The position numbers were made by a program, and so were the translations under genes. DNA of 64,000 nt, taken from positions 1 through 64,000 of the forward strand of contig JAUSBR010000013.1 of NCBI GenBank assembly GCA_030651895.1, in the 5' to 3' direction. Shown here in pieces: positions 52,178-62,299 of this stretch. The notes under the pieces are model-generated. The model was not told the origin of the DNA, made no database searches, and saw only the letters and a list, made by a program, of their open reading frames with translations. How positions within the stretch are numbered: the first letter of the stretch is position 1; each line of letters begins with the position of its first letter. This stretch comes from Sideroxyarcus sp. Lineage in GTDB: Bacteria > Pseudomonadota > Gammaproteobacteria > Burkholderiales > Gallionellaceae.

Positions 52178-53965
52178 ATGGAGACGCTGAAACGGCTGCA
52201 CGATCCAAAAGTCAGAATGCTGCTGGGCTTGTTCGTCTGCCTGCTCGTGGCGGTATCGCTGCATGCTACGCATACGGGCGAGTGGCTGAACCGCAAGTTG
52301 CTGGATGACCAGTTCGCCCTGTTGCACCGTTACGATGCGCATCCGGTGCAGAACGATGTCGTCATCGTCGGCATCGACGATGCTTCCTATAAAGCATTCA
52401 AGGAACCTTTCGCCCTGTGGCATCCGCATCTGGGCAAGTTCCTGCAGGCGATGGCGGTCGCCAAGCCTGCCGTGCTCGGCCTGGATATCGTGTTGCCGGC
52501 ACGTTCCTACGAGTTTCTGATTCCGCAGTATGACCAGAGCCTGCTGCACGGCTTGCGCACGGCAAAGGCGCAGGTGCCGCTGGTGTTGGCGCAGACGGTG
52601 GAAGTCAGCGGCGTCTTCCGCAATGTCTACGAGCCCTTCGTGACCGCTTCCGGCGGGGACACGCTGGGTTCGGTGCTGGTGTGTGCGGATGACGATGGTC
52701 TGGTGCGCCGTTTCGATCCGAACATGTGTACGGTGAACGCGCAGGGTACGATGTTCGTCGACAAGATGGCCGCCCACCTGAGCGGTGTGCGCATGGGGCC
52801 GGGGATGGTGGATTTTGCCGCGGGCGAAAAGTTCGAATACATCCCTTTCAATAAGGTGCTGGAGTGGCAGGCGCAATCGAATACCGAACAGCTGGTGCGC
52901 ACCTTCGGCGGCAAACCGGTGATGCTGGGCGTCGTTTCGTCGCTGGCCGAACGGGTGAATTCGCCCGTGCCGCTGGCGGCATGGGATCCGTTCCGGAACC
53001 GCGTTCCCGGCGTGTTGATGCAGGCGCAGATGTTGCGCTCGATGCTGGATGGAGGCTTGATCCGCGAAGCGGACCGCCGTGTCGTGCTGCTGCTGACACT
53101 GTGCGCGGCACTGTTCTGGCTGGGCCGCATCGGCTGGCTCAAGCTAACTGCGGTGCTCATTTTTCCGCTGTTGCTGTCGTTCTTCTCCACCTGGTTGCTG
53201 GGGCGCGGCGTGTATCTGCCGGCAGGCGGGATATTGTTTGCCGGACTCTTCGCTTTCCTGGCGCGGCTGGTCTATGAAGGCGTGCAGTTGGTGCAGCAGC
53301 GCAACTGGTTGCGCGTCACCTTCGGCAGCTATGTCAGTCAGGAAGTGCTGCAGGAGATCATGGCTGGCAACATCCATTCCGGGCTGGACGGTGCGCGTAT
53401 CCGTCTGTGTATCCTGTTCGCCGATATCCACGACTTCGGTGCGCGCAGTGAGAACCGTCCGCCGCAGGAAGTGGTCGCTTTGCTCAATGATTATTTCTCC
53501 GACATGACCGTGGCCATCCACCAGCACAGGGGCACGGTGGACAAATTCATCGGCGACGGCATCATGGCGTTCTTCGGCGCACCGCAGGTGCTGGAATGCC
53601 CGGAGAAGAACGCGCTGGAAGCGGCGCAGGAGATGCTGTTGCGCCTGCGCCATGTCAACGCGCGCTTGCAGGAGAAGGGCATCGCGCCGATCGAGATCGG
53701 TATCGCCTTGCATGTGGGCGAGGTCGTCATCGGCCATATCGGTTCCGCCTTGCGGCACGAATACACCGTCATCGGCGATGCGGTGAGTCTCACCGCCAAG
53801 CTGGAGGATCTGACCAAGACCTTGAACTATCCGGTGGTGTGTACGGCTGCCGTGGCAAAAGCGGTGGAGCACTCCGGCGGCCTGAGCGATTGCGGCGAAC
53901 AGAGCGTGAAAGGCGGCATGCTCCACGTCTACGGTTGGAAGCCACCCCTGCTGGCCGAGAGCTGA
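52178..53965 (+). CDS. CHASE2-class III nucleotide cyclase
   Basis: A protein of 595 residues. An N-terminal TM (about 12-30) precedes an extracytoplasmic CHASE2 domain (about 35-300, NDVVIVGIDDASYKAF, VLGLDIVLPA). Three more TMs (about 305-370) and the cyclase domain (about 405-590) follow. The metal-binding aspartates are in ILFADIHDF and KFIGDGIMAFFG, with the adenine-specifying Lys in VDKFIGDG. In the conserved GDAVNLAARL region the sequence is GDAVSLTAKL. The transition-state Asn is therefore Ser and the Arg is Lys, which predicts low or altered activity. The predicted product is cAMP, made at the inner membrane. It lies inside the MCE cluster, 7 bp after the lipoprotein and overlapping the permease start (TGATG). 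Confidence 0.88.
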   Translation: METLKRLHDPKVRMLLGLFVCLLVAVSLHATHTGEWLNRKLLDDQFALLHRYDAHPVQNDVVIVGIDDASYKAFKEPFALWHPHLGKFLQAMAVAKPAVLGLDIVLPARSYEFLIPQYDQSLLHGLRTAKAQVPLVLAQTVEVSGVFRNVYEPFVTASGGDTLGSVLVCADDDGLVRRFDPNMCTVNAQGTMFVDKMAAHLSGVRMGPGMVDFAAGEKFEYIPFNKVLEWQAQSNTEQLVRTFGGKPVMLGVVSSLAERVNSPVPLAAWDPFRNRVPGVLMQAQMLRSMLDGGLIREADRRVVLLLTLCAALFWLGRIGWLKLTAVLIFPLLLSFFSTWLLGRGVYLPAGGILFAGLFAFLARLVYEGVQLVQQRNWLRVTFGSYVSQEVLQEIMAGNIHSGLDGARIRLCILFADIHDFGARSENRPPQEVVALLNDYFSDMTVAIHQHRGTVDKFIGDGIMAFFGAPQVLECPEKNALEAAQEMLLRLRHVNARLQEKGIAPIEIGIALHVGEVVIGHIGSALRHEYTVIGDAVSLTAKLEDLTKTLNYPVVCTAAVAKAVEHSGGLSDCGEQSVKGGMLHVYGWKPPLLAES

Positions 53966-54747
53966 TGGCTGCATTCTGGAACAGATTGGTGGCAGTGCTG
54001 AAGATGACGCAGATGCGCGAGTCGGTGTCCGGCGCGCTGCGATTGCTGTGGTACGCCTTCACCCATATGCGCGTTCTGCGCATCGCCCCCGTCAATGCTG
54101 TGTTCCATCGCCAGATATTCTTCACCGGCGTCGAAGCCTTGGGCATCGTCGCCGTGTTCGGTCTGCTCAGCGGTGCGCTGGTCATCACCCAGATCACCTC
54201 GCTGGTCGGCGGCGACAGCGAGCTGACGGTGAAGATCCTGATCTGGACCGTGGTGCGCGAAGTCGGCCCGCTGTTCGCCGCCATCATCATCATCGCGCGT
54301 AGCAGCGCCGCCATCGCCTCCGAACTGGCGCTGATGAAAACGCGCGGCGAGATGACCAGCCTGAGCCGCATGGGCATCCCGCCGCAGGACTACCTGCTGG
54401 TGCCGCGCATCTTCGGCGTGACGCTGGCGGTGCTGGCACTCACCATCTACTTCCAGGTCGTCGCCATCGGCGGCGGGCTGGCGATCAGTGCCATGTTTCA
54501 GAACGTTTCCTATCTCGACCAGGTCGGACGTTTCCTGCAGACCGTCAAACTGGCCGAATTCGCCGTGGTCGCCTTCAAGGGCTGCCTGTTCGGCCTCGCC
54601 ATCTCCACCATCTCCTGCTACAACGGCATGCAAGCCCAGCCCTCGGTGACCGAAGTGCCCAAGGTCGCCATCAAGGCGGTTTTGCAAAGCCTGCTGTTCG
54701 TGTTCACCCTGGACGCGCTGATCGCCTACCTCGGCATGGCGGAGTGA
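53965..54747 (+). CDS. MlaE-family ABC permease
   Basis: A protein of 260 residues from ATG 53965, overlapping the cyclase stop. An in-frame ORF reaching back to 53596 is only a shadow of the cyclase. Five to six hydrophobic segments carry the MlaE signatures GVEALGIVAVFGLLSGALV, EVGPLFAAIIIIARSSAAIA, ELALMKTRGEMTSLSRMGI and CYNGMQAQ. It would form the dimeric inner-membrane core under the MCE ring. The coupling helix (EMTSLSRMGI region) is conserved, so a functional ATPase is expected to bind it, yet the only ATPase in the cluster is degenerate. Confidence 0.93.
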   Translation: MAAFWNRLVAVLKMTQMRESVSGALRLLWYAFTHMRVLRIAPVNAVFHRQIFFTGVEALGIVAVFGLLSGALVITQITSLVGGDSELTVKILIWTVVREVGPLFAAIIIIARSSAAIASELALMKTRGEMTSLSRMGIPPQDYLLVPRIFGVTLAVLALTIYFQVVAIGGGLAISAMFQNVSYLDQVGRFLQTVKLAEFAVVAFKGCLFGLAISTISCYNGMQAQPSVTEVPKVAIKAVLQSLLFVFTLDALIAYLGMAE

Positions 54748-54754
54748 GTTGCGC

Positions 54755-54827
54755 TATACTTCGCGCCCGTTTGGCGCAGGGTTGCGCCTTTGAAATATGA
54801 AGTGCGGCGGTCGCCGCATTTGTTTTT
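54755..54827 (+). promoter_or_regulatory. thrS promoter element and two-hairpin leader
   Basis: A -10-like TATACT (54755-54760) is followed by two hairpins. The first is GGCGCA-GGGT-TGCGCC (54773-54788). The second is TGCGGC-GGTC-GCCGCA (54803-54818), followed by TTTGTTTTT (to 54827), a Rho-independent terminator shape. It ends 15 nt before the thrS ATG, suggesting attenuation. Confidence 0.6.
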
Positions 54828-54842
54828 AGCAGAGTGGACGAA

Positions 54843-56756
54843 ATGCCTGTCATTACCCTACCGGATGGTTCGCAACGCAGTTATCCCAACCCCGTGACCG
54901 TGGCCGAGGTTGCGCTGAGCATTGGCGCCGGTCTGGCGCGTGCTGCGCTGGCAGGCAAGGTCGATGGCGTGCTGGTGGATACCTCGCACCTGATCTCCGC
55001 CGATGCCAAGCTGGCCATCATTACCGACAAGGACGAGGACGGCCTGGATCTGATCCGCCATTCCACGGCGCACTTGCTGGCTTATGCGGTGAAAGAGCTG
55101 TTCCCCGAGGCGCAGGTGACCATCGGTCCGATGATCGAAAATGGCTTCTATTACGACTTCGCCTATTCGCGCCCGTTCACGCCGGAAGACTTGGCCGCCA
55201 TCGAGAAGCGCATGGCGGAACTGGCCAAGAAAGACTTGCCCGTAACGCGCAAGGTATTGCCGCGCGACGAGGCTGTGGCCTATTTCAAATCCATAGGCGA
55301 AAAATACAAGGCTGAACTGATTGAGTCTATTCCTGCCGACCAGGATGTGTCGTTGTACAGCGAGGGCGAGTTCACCGACCTGTGTCGCGGCCCGCACGTG
55401 CCTTCGACCGGCAAGCTCAAGGCGTTCAAGCTGATGAAGGTGGCCGGTGCCTACTGGCGCGGTGATTCCAAGAACGAGATGCTGCAGCGTATTTACGGAA
55501 CGGCCTGGGCCAAGAAGGAAGACCTGGAAGCCTATCTGACCCGTCTGGAAGAGGCGGAAAAGCGTGACCACCGCAAGATCGGCAAGCAGCTCGACCTGTT
55601 TCACATGCAGGACGAAGCACCGGGCATGGTGTTTTGGCACCCCAAGGGCTGGGCGATGTGGCAGGTGGTCGAGCAGTACATGCGCCGCGTCTATCGCGAC
55701 AACGGCTACCAGGAGATTCGCTGTCCGCAGATCATCGACCGCGTGTTGTGGGAAAAATCCGGTCATTGGGAGCACTTCAAGGCCGGCATGTTCACCACCG
55801 AGTCGGAAAAGCACGAATACGCGATCAAGCCGATGAACTGCCCGGGCCATATCCAGGTGTTCAACGCGGATCTGCGTTCCTATCGCGAGTTGCCGCTACG
55901 CTACGGCGAATTCGGCTCCTGCCACCGCAACGAACCATCCGGCGGATTGCACGGCCTGATGCGTGTGCGCGGTTTCGTGCAGGACGATGGCCACATTTTC
56001 TGCTCCGAAGGCCAGATCGAGTCCGAAGTGACGGCGTTCAATGCGCTGGTGCTGAAGGTTTACAAGGATTTTGGTTTCCACGATGTGGCGGTCAAGCTGG
56101 CGCTGCGCCCGGAAAGCCGGGTTGGTTCCGACGAGATTTGGGATAAATCCGAGGAAGCCTTGCGCGCGGCATTGCGTGCTTCAGGCATGGAATGGGTGGA
56201 ATTGCCGGGCGAAGGCGCTTTTTACGGTCCCAAGATCGAGTTCCATATCAAGGATGCCATCGGCCGTTCCTGGCAGTGTGGCACCATCCAGGTGGACTTT
56301 TCCATGCCGGGTCGTCTGGGCGCCGAGTTCGTGGACGAGGACAACAGCCGCAAGGTGCCGGTGATGCTGCACCGGGCGATTCTGGGCTCTTTGGAGCGTT
56401 TCATCGGCATTCTGGTGGAAAACCATGCTGGCGCCCTGCCTTTATGGCTGGCGCCGGTGCAGATGGTGGTGATGAATATCTCGCAGGCGCAGGAGGAATA
56501 TGCCGGAAAAGTGGCGGAAACCCTGCGTTCCTCAGGATTCAGGGTGCAATCGGATTTGCGCAATGAGAAGATTACCTATAAAATCCGCGAACATAGCTTG
56601 CAGAAGTTGCCTTACCAGCTAATTATTGGCGACAAGGAAGTGGCTGCAAGTCTCGTTGCCGTGCGATCCCGAACAGGTGAAGACCTTGGGCAGATGTCGG
56701 TGGAAGCGCTGATTCAGCGCTTGAATGCCGAGCTGCACGTGGATGGCGCGGTTTAA
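54843..56756 (+). CDS. thrS: Threonine--tRNA ligase
   Basis: A protein of 637 residues from ATG 54843 ([16 protein letters not shown]), the family N-terminus. A GTG 9 nt earlier is rejected. TGS domain (about 1-62), editing domain with [20 protein letters not shown] and catalytic core with class II motifs are all present. [10 protein letters not shown] carries the zinc cysteine, and [11 protein letters not shown]-like [19 protein letters not shown] is motif 2. The C-terminal anticodon-binding domain (about 535-637) is also complete. It charges tRNA-Thr and clears Ser-tRNA-Thr. It heads the thrS-infC-rpmI-rplT-pheST unit. Confidence 0.98.
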   Translation: MPVITLPDGSQRSYPNPVTVAEVALSIGAGLARAALAGKVDGVLVDTSHLISADAKLAIITDKDEDGLDLIRHSTAHLLAYAVKELFPEAQVTIGPMIENGFYYDFAYSRPFTPEDLAAIEKRMAELAKKDLPVTRKVLPRDEAVAYFKSIGEKYKAELIESIPADQDVSLYSEGEFTDLCRGPHVPSTGKLKAFKLMKVAGAYWRGDSKNEMLQRIYGTAWAKKEDLEAYLTRLEEAEKRDHRKIGKQLDLFHMQDEAPGMVFWHPKGWAMWQVVEQYMRRVYRDNGYQEIRCPQIIDRVLWEKSGHWEHFKAGMFTTESEKHEYAIKPMNCPGHIQVFNADLRSYRELPLRYGEFGSCHRNEPSGGLHGLMRVRGFVQDDGHIFCSEGQIESEVTAFNALVLKVYKDFGFHDVAVKLALRPESRVGSDEIWDKSEEALRAALRASGMEWVELPGEGAFYGPKIEFHIKDAIGRSWQCGTIQVDFSMPGRLGAEFVDEDNSRKVPVMLHRAILGSLERFIGILVENHAGALPLWLAPVQMVVMNISQAQEEYAGKVAETLRSSGFRVQSDLRNEKITYKIREHSLQKLPYQLIIGDKEVAASLVAVRSRTGEDLGQMSVEALIQRLNAELHVDGAV

Positions 56757-56777
56757 TTTTTTAATGGAGAAATTGCA

Positions 56778-57296
56778 ATAGCACAGGATAAGTCGCAGCG
56801 TATCAATGAGCAGATTACAGCACCGCAGGTGCGGCTCATCGGCGCGGAGGGAGAACAGCTTGGTGTCGTGGCAGTTGCGGAAGCACTGCGTCTGGCGGAT
56901 GAAGCGGAACTGGATCTGGTGGAGATCGCGCCTTTGGCCGAACCGCCCGTTTGCCGGATCATGGATATCGGTAAATTCAAATACGCGGAAGCCAAGAAAC
57001 AGCACGAAGCCAAGCTTAAACAGAAACAGGTTCAGATCAAAGAGATCAAGTTCCGTCCGGGTACGGATGAAGGCGACTACAACATCAAGTTGCGTAACCT
57101 GATCAAATTCCTGGCCGACGGCGACAAGACCAAGATCACATTACGTTTCCGCGGTCGCGAGATGGCGCACCAGGAGATCGGCATGAAGCTGATTGAGCGC
57201 ATCAAGGCGGATCTGGACGAACATGGCATGGTCGAGCAGTTCCCGAAGATGGAAGGCCGTCAGATGGTGATGGTGATCGGGCCGAGAAAGAAATAG
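56778..57296 (+). CDS. infC: Translation initiation factor IF-3 (AUA start)
   Basis: A protein of 172 residues. The start is ATA at 56778, 8 nt after GGAG. The translation [20 protein letters not shown] is the full conserved IF3 N-terminus, which would be lost with the first in-frame GTG (56829). IF3 keeps subunits apart and rejects non-AUG starts, so rare start codons on infC give autoregulation (E. coli uses AUU). The N-domain [14 protein letters not shown]-like linker and C-domain [18 protein letters not shown] and [10 protein letters not shown] are intact. It begins 21 bp after thrS. Confidence 0.95.
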   Translation: MAQDKSQRINEQITAPQVRLIGAEGEQLGVVAVAEALRLADEAELDLVEIAPLAEPPVCRIMDIGKFKYAEAKKQHEAKLKQKQVQIKEIKFRPGTDEGDYNIKLRNLIKFLADGDKTKITLRFRGREMAHQEIGMKLIERIKADLDEHGMVEQFPKMEGRQMVMVIGPRKK

Positions 57297-57319
57297 GTTT
57301 TTGCATCGCAGCGGAGCAA

Positions 57320-57355
57320 GGGACTCGCCGCAGCGGTGGTAGTAAAAAGAGTCCC
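57320..57355 (+). promoter_or_regulatory. Candidate structured leader between infC and rpmI
   Basis: GGGACTC (57320-57326) pairs with GAGTCCC (57349-57355), and the enclosed CCGC/GCGG can form an inner stem. The 131-bp infC-rpmI gap is longer than needed for a ribosome site. In E. coli the same gap holds the L20-binding translational operator, so a similar role is possible. Confidence 0.4.
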
Positions 57356-57427
57356 GTATAAGTGGTTCCGGGTTTTCAAGTGTTCCTGTCAGGGACCTCC
57401 CGGCGTCATCAAATAAATGGAGTCGTT

Positions 57428-57625
57428 ATGCCAAAGATGAAAACCAAAAGCGGTGCGAAAAAACGCTTCAGCGTCCGCGCCGGTGGCAGCATCAAGCGCG
57501 GTCAAGCGTTCAAGCGCCACATCCTTACCAAGAAAACCACCAAGAACAAGCGTCAGCTGCGTGGCTCTACAGGTGTCCATGAAACCAACACGGCGTCCGT
57601 TCGCGCCATGATGCCTTACGCATAA
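57428..57625 (+). CDS. rpmI: 50S ribosomal protein L35
   Basis: A protein of 65 residues from ATG 57428 ([20 protein letters not shown]). A longer in-frame ORF from 57362 is rejected because the family starts here. Very basic, with [20 protein letters not shown]. It is 10 bp before rplT and probably coupled to it. Confidence 0.98.
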   Translation: MPKMKTKSGAKKRFSVRAGGSIKRGQAFKRHILTKKTTKNKRQLRGSTGVHETNTASVRAMMPYA

Positions 57626-57635
57626 GGAGTAGAAA

Positions 57636-57995
57636 ATGCCAAGAGTTAAACGTGGTGTAACGGCGCGCGCGCGCCATAAGAAGGTTCTCGACAAGGCCAA
57701 GGGTTACCGCGGTCGTCGCAACAGTGTCTATCGCATCGCCAAAGAAGCGGTGATGAAGGCCGGTCAGTATGCTTACCGCGACCGTCGTCAACGCAAGCGT
57801 CAGTTCCGCACATTGTGGATCGCGCGTATCAATGCGGCTGCTCGCGAGCAGGGCATGGCGTACAGCGTGTTCATGAACGGTCTGAAGAAGGCGATGATCG
57901 AGATCGACCGCAAGGTGCTGGCCGATTTGGCCGTGTTCGACAAGGCTGCGTTCTCGCAGATCGTCGCACAAGCCAAAGCCAGCCTCGGCGCGTAA
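57636..57995 (+). CDS. rplT: 50S ribosomal protein L20
   Basis: A protein of 119 residues: [40 protein letters not shown] and [20 protein letters not shown]. It is an early-assembly 50S protein and, in several bacteria, the translational repressor of its own operon. The ribosome site AAGGAG precedes the ATG. A terminator-like hairpin follows. Confidence 0.98.
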   Translation: MPRVKRGVTARARHKKVLDKAKGYRGRRNSVYRIAKEAVMKAGQYAYRDRRQRKRQFRTLWIARINAAAREQGMAYSVFMNGLKKAMIEIDRKVLADLAVFDKAAFSQIVAQAKASLGA

Positions 57996-58010
57996 TTTCG
58001 GCGCAATATA

Positions 58011-59066
<1,056 letters not shown>

Positions 59067-59067
59067 T

Positions 59068-61422
59068 ATGCAATTCTCCGAATCCTGGTTGCGTACTTTC
59101 GTGAATCCATCGCTCTCGAGCGAGGAGTTGTCGCATCTGTTGACTATGGCCGGGCTGGAGGTGGAGGAGATGACGCCTGTCGCTCCCGCTTTCGACAAGG
59201 TCGTCGTGGCGCAGGTGCTGAGCAAAGACAAACATCCCGATGCCGACCGACTGAACGTGCTGACGGTAAATGTCGGCCAGGCCGAGCCGCTGACCATCGT
59301 GTGCGGTGCGGGCAATGTGAGCGTGGGCATGAAAGCACCCTGTGCGCTGGTCGGTGCCAAGCTGCCCGGTATCGAGATCAAGCAGGCCAAGGTGCGCGGC
59401 ATCGCGTCCTTCGGCATGATGTGTTCTGAGAAAGAACTCGGTCTGGCGGAAGAAAGCGCCGGGCTGATGGTGCTGGCTGCCGATGCCGTCGTAGGCCAGA
59501 ACATCCGCGAACATCTCGATCTGGACGACCACTTGATCACTCTCAAGCTCACACCGAATCGCAGCGACTGCCTGTCGCTGAACGGCATTGCGCGCGAAGT
59601 GGCGGCGCTGACCGGTGCGACATTGCAAGCCCTTCCGCAAGCCGCCTTCAAGCAAGCTGGCAAGGAAAGCCGCAAGGCCAAGCTGTCTGCCGCAGCAGCC
59701 TGCCCGCGTTACACGGGGCGCGTGATCTCCGGCGTGAACGCCAAAGCGACGACTCCGGTCTGGATGGTTCAGCGTCTGCAGCGTTGCGGCTTGCGCAGCA
59801 TCAGTGCGCTGGTGGATGTGACCAACTACGTGCTGCTGGAACTGGGGCAGCCGCTGCATGCTTTCGATCTGAACAAATTGAACGGCGATGTCGATGTGCG
59901 TTTCGCGCACGCCGGAGAGAAACTGAAACTGCTGAACGAGCAGACCGTCGACCTGCAGGACGATATGCTGGTGATCGCCGACAGCAAGGGCCCGGTCGCG
60001 CTGGCTGGCGTGATGGGCGGCGCGGACAGCGCAGTGGACGATGCGACCACCGATATCTTCCTGGAGAGCGCGTTCTTTGTGCCGAGCGTGATTGTCGGCA
60101 AATCGCGCCGTCTTGGCTTCAGCTCCGACTCGTCCTATCGTTTCGAACGCGGTGTGGATTTTGCCGCGACACAGGCAGCGCTGGATCGTGCCACACAACT
60201 GATCCTCGATATCTGCGGCGGTCAGGCCGGCGCGCTGACGGAAGCGCAGGGTGAGCTGCCCGCACGTCCGCCGGTCAGGCTGCGTGCCTCGCGCGTGTTG
60301 CGCGTGCTGGGTGTAGCGCTGAAAGCGGAGGAGATCGCACAGATATTGTCGCGTCTCGGCATGCAGTTCCAGCAGAAGGGTGAAGAGTTCTCGGCGACAC
60401 CGCCCAGCTATCGCTTTGACATCGCCATCGAAGAAGACCTGATCGAGGAAGTCGCGCGCGTTTACGGCTACGAGAACATCCAGCCGGCTCCCATCCAGGC
60501 GCGCATGAGCATCCTGCCGCTGGTCGAGGCCGAGCGTCCGCAGGCAAAACTGCGCCAGAGCATGGTGTTGCGCGACTATCAGGAAACCATCAACTACGCT
60601 TTCGTGGAAGCCGAATGGGAGCGCGATCTGCGTGCCAATGCTGCACCAATCGCGTTGAAGAACCCCATCGCCAGCCAGATGAGCGTGATGCGCAGCAGCT
60701 TGCTGGGCGGACTGCTGTCGGCACTGCGGACCAATTTGGCACGCAAACAACCGCGTGTGCGCTTGTTCGAGATCGGCGGCTGTTTCGCTGCCGAAGCGGG
60801 CACATACACCCAAAATGAGCGTCTGGCCGGATTGGCTTACGGGGGGGCATCGTCCGAGCAATGGGGCTCGCCCGCCCGCACTGTGGATTTCTACGATGTG
60901 AAGGGCGATATCGAAGCCTTGTTCGCGCCGCGCAGTCTGAGTTTTCAAGCCGCGCCGTATCCGGCCTCGCACCCCGGACGTTCTGCGCGCATCCTGCTGG
61001 ATGGGCGTGCCATCGGCTGGATGGGCGAATTGCACCCGCAATGGCAGCAACAATACGATCTGCCGCAGGCCGTGGTGTGGTTCGAGGTCGAACTTGCGGC
61101 ATTGACCCAGATTGGCGTTCCCAGACTGGCTGACATCTCCAAGTTCCCCCCGGTCAGGCGAGATATCGCTGTATTGGTTGATGAAAATGTGACTGTGCAA
61201 TCGCTGCTGGAGGCGATGCTGGCGGCAAAAGCACCAAATGTGGTCGAGTTGGCCTTGTTTGATGTGTACCGAGGCAAAGGCATGGAGCAAGGCAAAAAAA
61301 GCCTTGCATTCCGTGTGTTATTGCAAGATACTCAAAAAACTTTGACTGATAGCGAGATTGAAGAAAATACGTCGTGTCTGGTTGCTGCATTGCAGGGCCA
61401 AGGCGCGCAGTTGCGAGTGTAA
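59068..61422 (+). CDS. pheT: Phenylalanine--tRNA ligase beta subunit
   Basis: A protein of 784 residues. The domain order is a tRNA-binding OB fold (about 40-150), the B3/B4 editing region (about 210-380, GLRSISALVDVTNYV), B5 (about 400-475), the catalytic-like core and the C-terminal ferredoxin-fold anticodon-binding domain (about 690-784, KFPPVRRDIAVLVDENVTVQ). It edits Tyr-tRNA-Phe and binds the tRNA. The length is normal. Translation is coupled to pheS, and ihfA follows after 9 bp. Confidence 0.98.
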   Translation: MQFSESWLRTFVNPSLSSEELSHLLTMAGLEVEEMTPVAPAFDKVVVAQVLSKDKHPDADRLNVLTVNVGQAEPLTIVCGAGNVSVGMKAPCALVGAKLPGIEIKQAKVRGIASFGMMCSEKELGLAEESAGLMVLAADAVVGQNIREHLDLDDHLITLKLTPNRSDCLSLNGIAREVAALTGATLQALPQAAFKQAGKESRKAKLSAAAACPRYTGRVISGVNAKATTPVWMVQRLQRCGLRSISALVDVTNYVLLELGQPLHAFDLNKLNGDVDVRFAHAGEKLKLLNEQTVDLQDDMLVIADSKGPVALAGVMGGADSAVDDATTDIFLESAFFVPSVIVGKSRRLGFSSDSSYRFERGVDFAATQAALDRATQLILDICGGQAGALTEAQGELPARPPVRLRASRVLRVLGVALKAEEIAQILSRLGMQFQQKGEEFSATPPSYRFDIAIEEDLIEEVARVYGYENIQPAPIQARMSILPLVEAERPQAKLRQSMVLRDYQETINYAFVEAEWERDLRANAAPIALKNPIASQMSVMRSSLLGGLLSALRTNLARKQPRVRLFEIGGCFAAEAGTYTQNERLAGLAYGGASSEQWGSPARTVDFYDVKGDIEALFAPRSLSFQAAPYPASHPGRSARILLDGRAIGWMGELHPQWQQQYDLPQAVVWFEVELAALTQIGVPRLADISKFPPVRRDIAVLVDENVTVQSLLEAMLAAKAPNVVELALFDVYRGKGMEQGKKSLAFRVLLQDTQKTLTDSEIEENTSCLVAALQGQGAQLRV

Positions 61423-61431
61423 GAGGAGAAT

Positions 61432-61740
61432 ATGACGACATTGACCAAGGCGGAACTGGCCGATCTGCTGTTTGAAAAAGTGGGCCTGAACAAGCGCGAA
61501 GCGAAAGACATGGTGGAAGCGTTCTTCGAGGAGATACGCATGCAACTGGAGCAGGGCGAGAGCGTCAAGCTGTCCGGCTTCGGCAACTTCCAGCTGCGCG
61601 ACAAACCGCAACGTCCCGGGCGCAATCCCAAGACTGGCGAGGAAATCCCGATCACCGCACGTCGTGTGGTGACGTTCCATCCCAGCCAGAAACTGAAGAG
61701 CATGGTAGAAAAGACCTATCATGGAACAGCACGTAGCTAA
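61432..61740 (+). CDS. ihfA: Integration host factor alpha subunit
   Basis: A protein of 102 residues of the HU/IHF family: [35 protein letters not shown] and the DNA-bending arm [20 protein letters not shown] with the intercalating proline. It is the alpha rather than HU type by its length and pheT linkage, as in E. coli pheST-ihfA. It overlaps the MerR-like gene by 20 bp. Confidence 0.96.
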   Translation: MTTLTKAELADLLFEKVGLNKREAKDMVEAFFEEIRMQLEQGESVKLSGFGNFQLRDKPQRPGRNPKTGEEIPITARRVVTFHPSQKLKSMVEKTYHGTARS

Positions 61741-62089
61741 TTCAGAACTGCCGCCAATCCCGGCCAAGCGCTACTTCACTATCGGTGAGGTCAGCGAACT
61801 GTGCGGGGTGAAGGCGCATGTGCTGCGTTACTGGGAGCAGGAATTCACCCAGCTCAAACCGGTGAAACGCGGTGGCAACCGCCGTTATTACCAGCACCAC
61901 GAAGTCCTGCTTATCCGCCGTATCCGCGAATTGCTGTACGAGGAAGGTTTCACTATCAGCGGCGCACGCAGCCGCCTGGATCAGCAAGCCATCCGGCATG
62001 AAGAGGCCGCTCCGGTCATCGGCAGCGGGTTCGATGCCGCGGTGTTCAAACGCGAGTTGCGCGACATCGTCTCGTTCCTGCGTGCGTGA
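61721..62089 (+). CDS. MerR-family transcription regulator
   Basis: A protein of 122 residues. The N-terminal winged HTH (about 18-85) has [25 protein letters not shown] and [16 protein letters not shown]. The C-terminal part is short with no metal-binding cysteines, so it is the CumR/YcgE-like or ihfA-linked MerR class rather than a mercury or copper sensor. It probably acts as a dimer on a spaced promoter. The gene is conserved downstream of ihfA in many beta- and gammaproteobacteria. The target is unknown. Confidence 0.9.
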   Translation: MEQHVANSELPPIPAKRYFTIGEVSELCGVKAHVLRYWEQEFTQLKPVKRGGNRRYYQHHEVLLIRRIRELLYEEGFTISGARSRLDQQAIRHEEAAPVIGSGFDAAVFKRELRDIVSFLRA

Positions 62090-62112
62090 TCTCACACATC
62101 ACATAAATCCGC

Positions 62113-62142
62113 TTCAAGGAAAGCCCGACGCTCTGCTATAAT
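62113..62142 (+). promoter_or_regulatory. tRNA-Pro promoter
   Basis: -35-like TTCAAG (62113-62118) and a consensus -10 TATAAT (62137-62142) are 18 bp apart, ending 9 bp before the tRNA. Confidence 0.7.
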
Positions 62143-62151
62143 CCGCGCCCT

Positions 62152-62228
<77 letters not shown>

Positions 62229-62299
62229 GGAAAATATGAACAGGCCGACTCCGTCGGCCTGTTTCGTTTTGCGAGCCCAAAGGAGGACGCAAGAAGATC

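Noticed and set aside
53596-53964. Upstream extension of the MlaE ORF
   Set aside because: It lies fully inside the cyclase gene in another frame. The TGATG overlap at 53963-53967 marks the real start.
49781-54747. tRNA-Val as an integration site for the MCE cluster
   Set aside because: No duplicate of the tRNA 3' end, no integrase and no compositional change were seen downstream.
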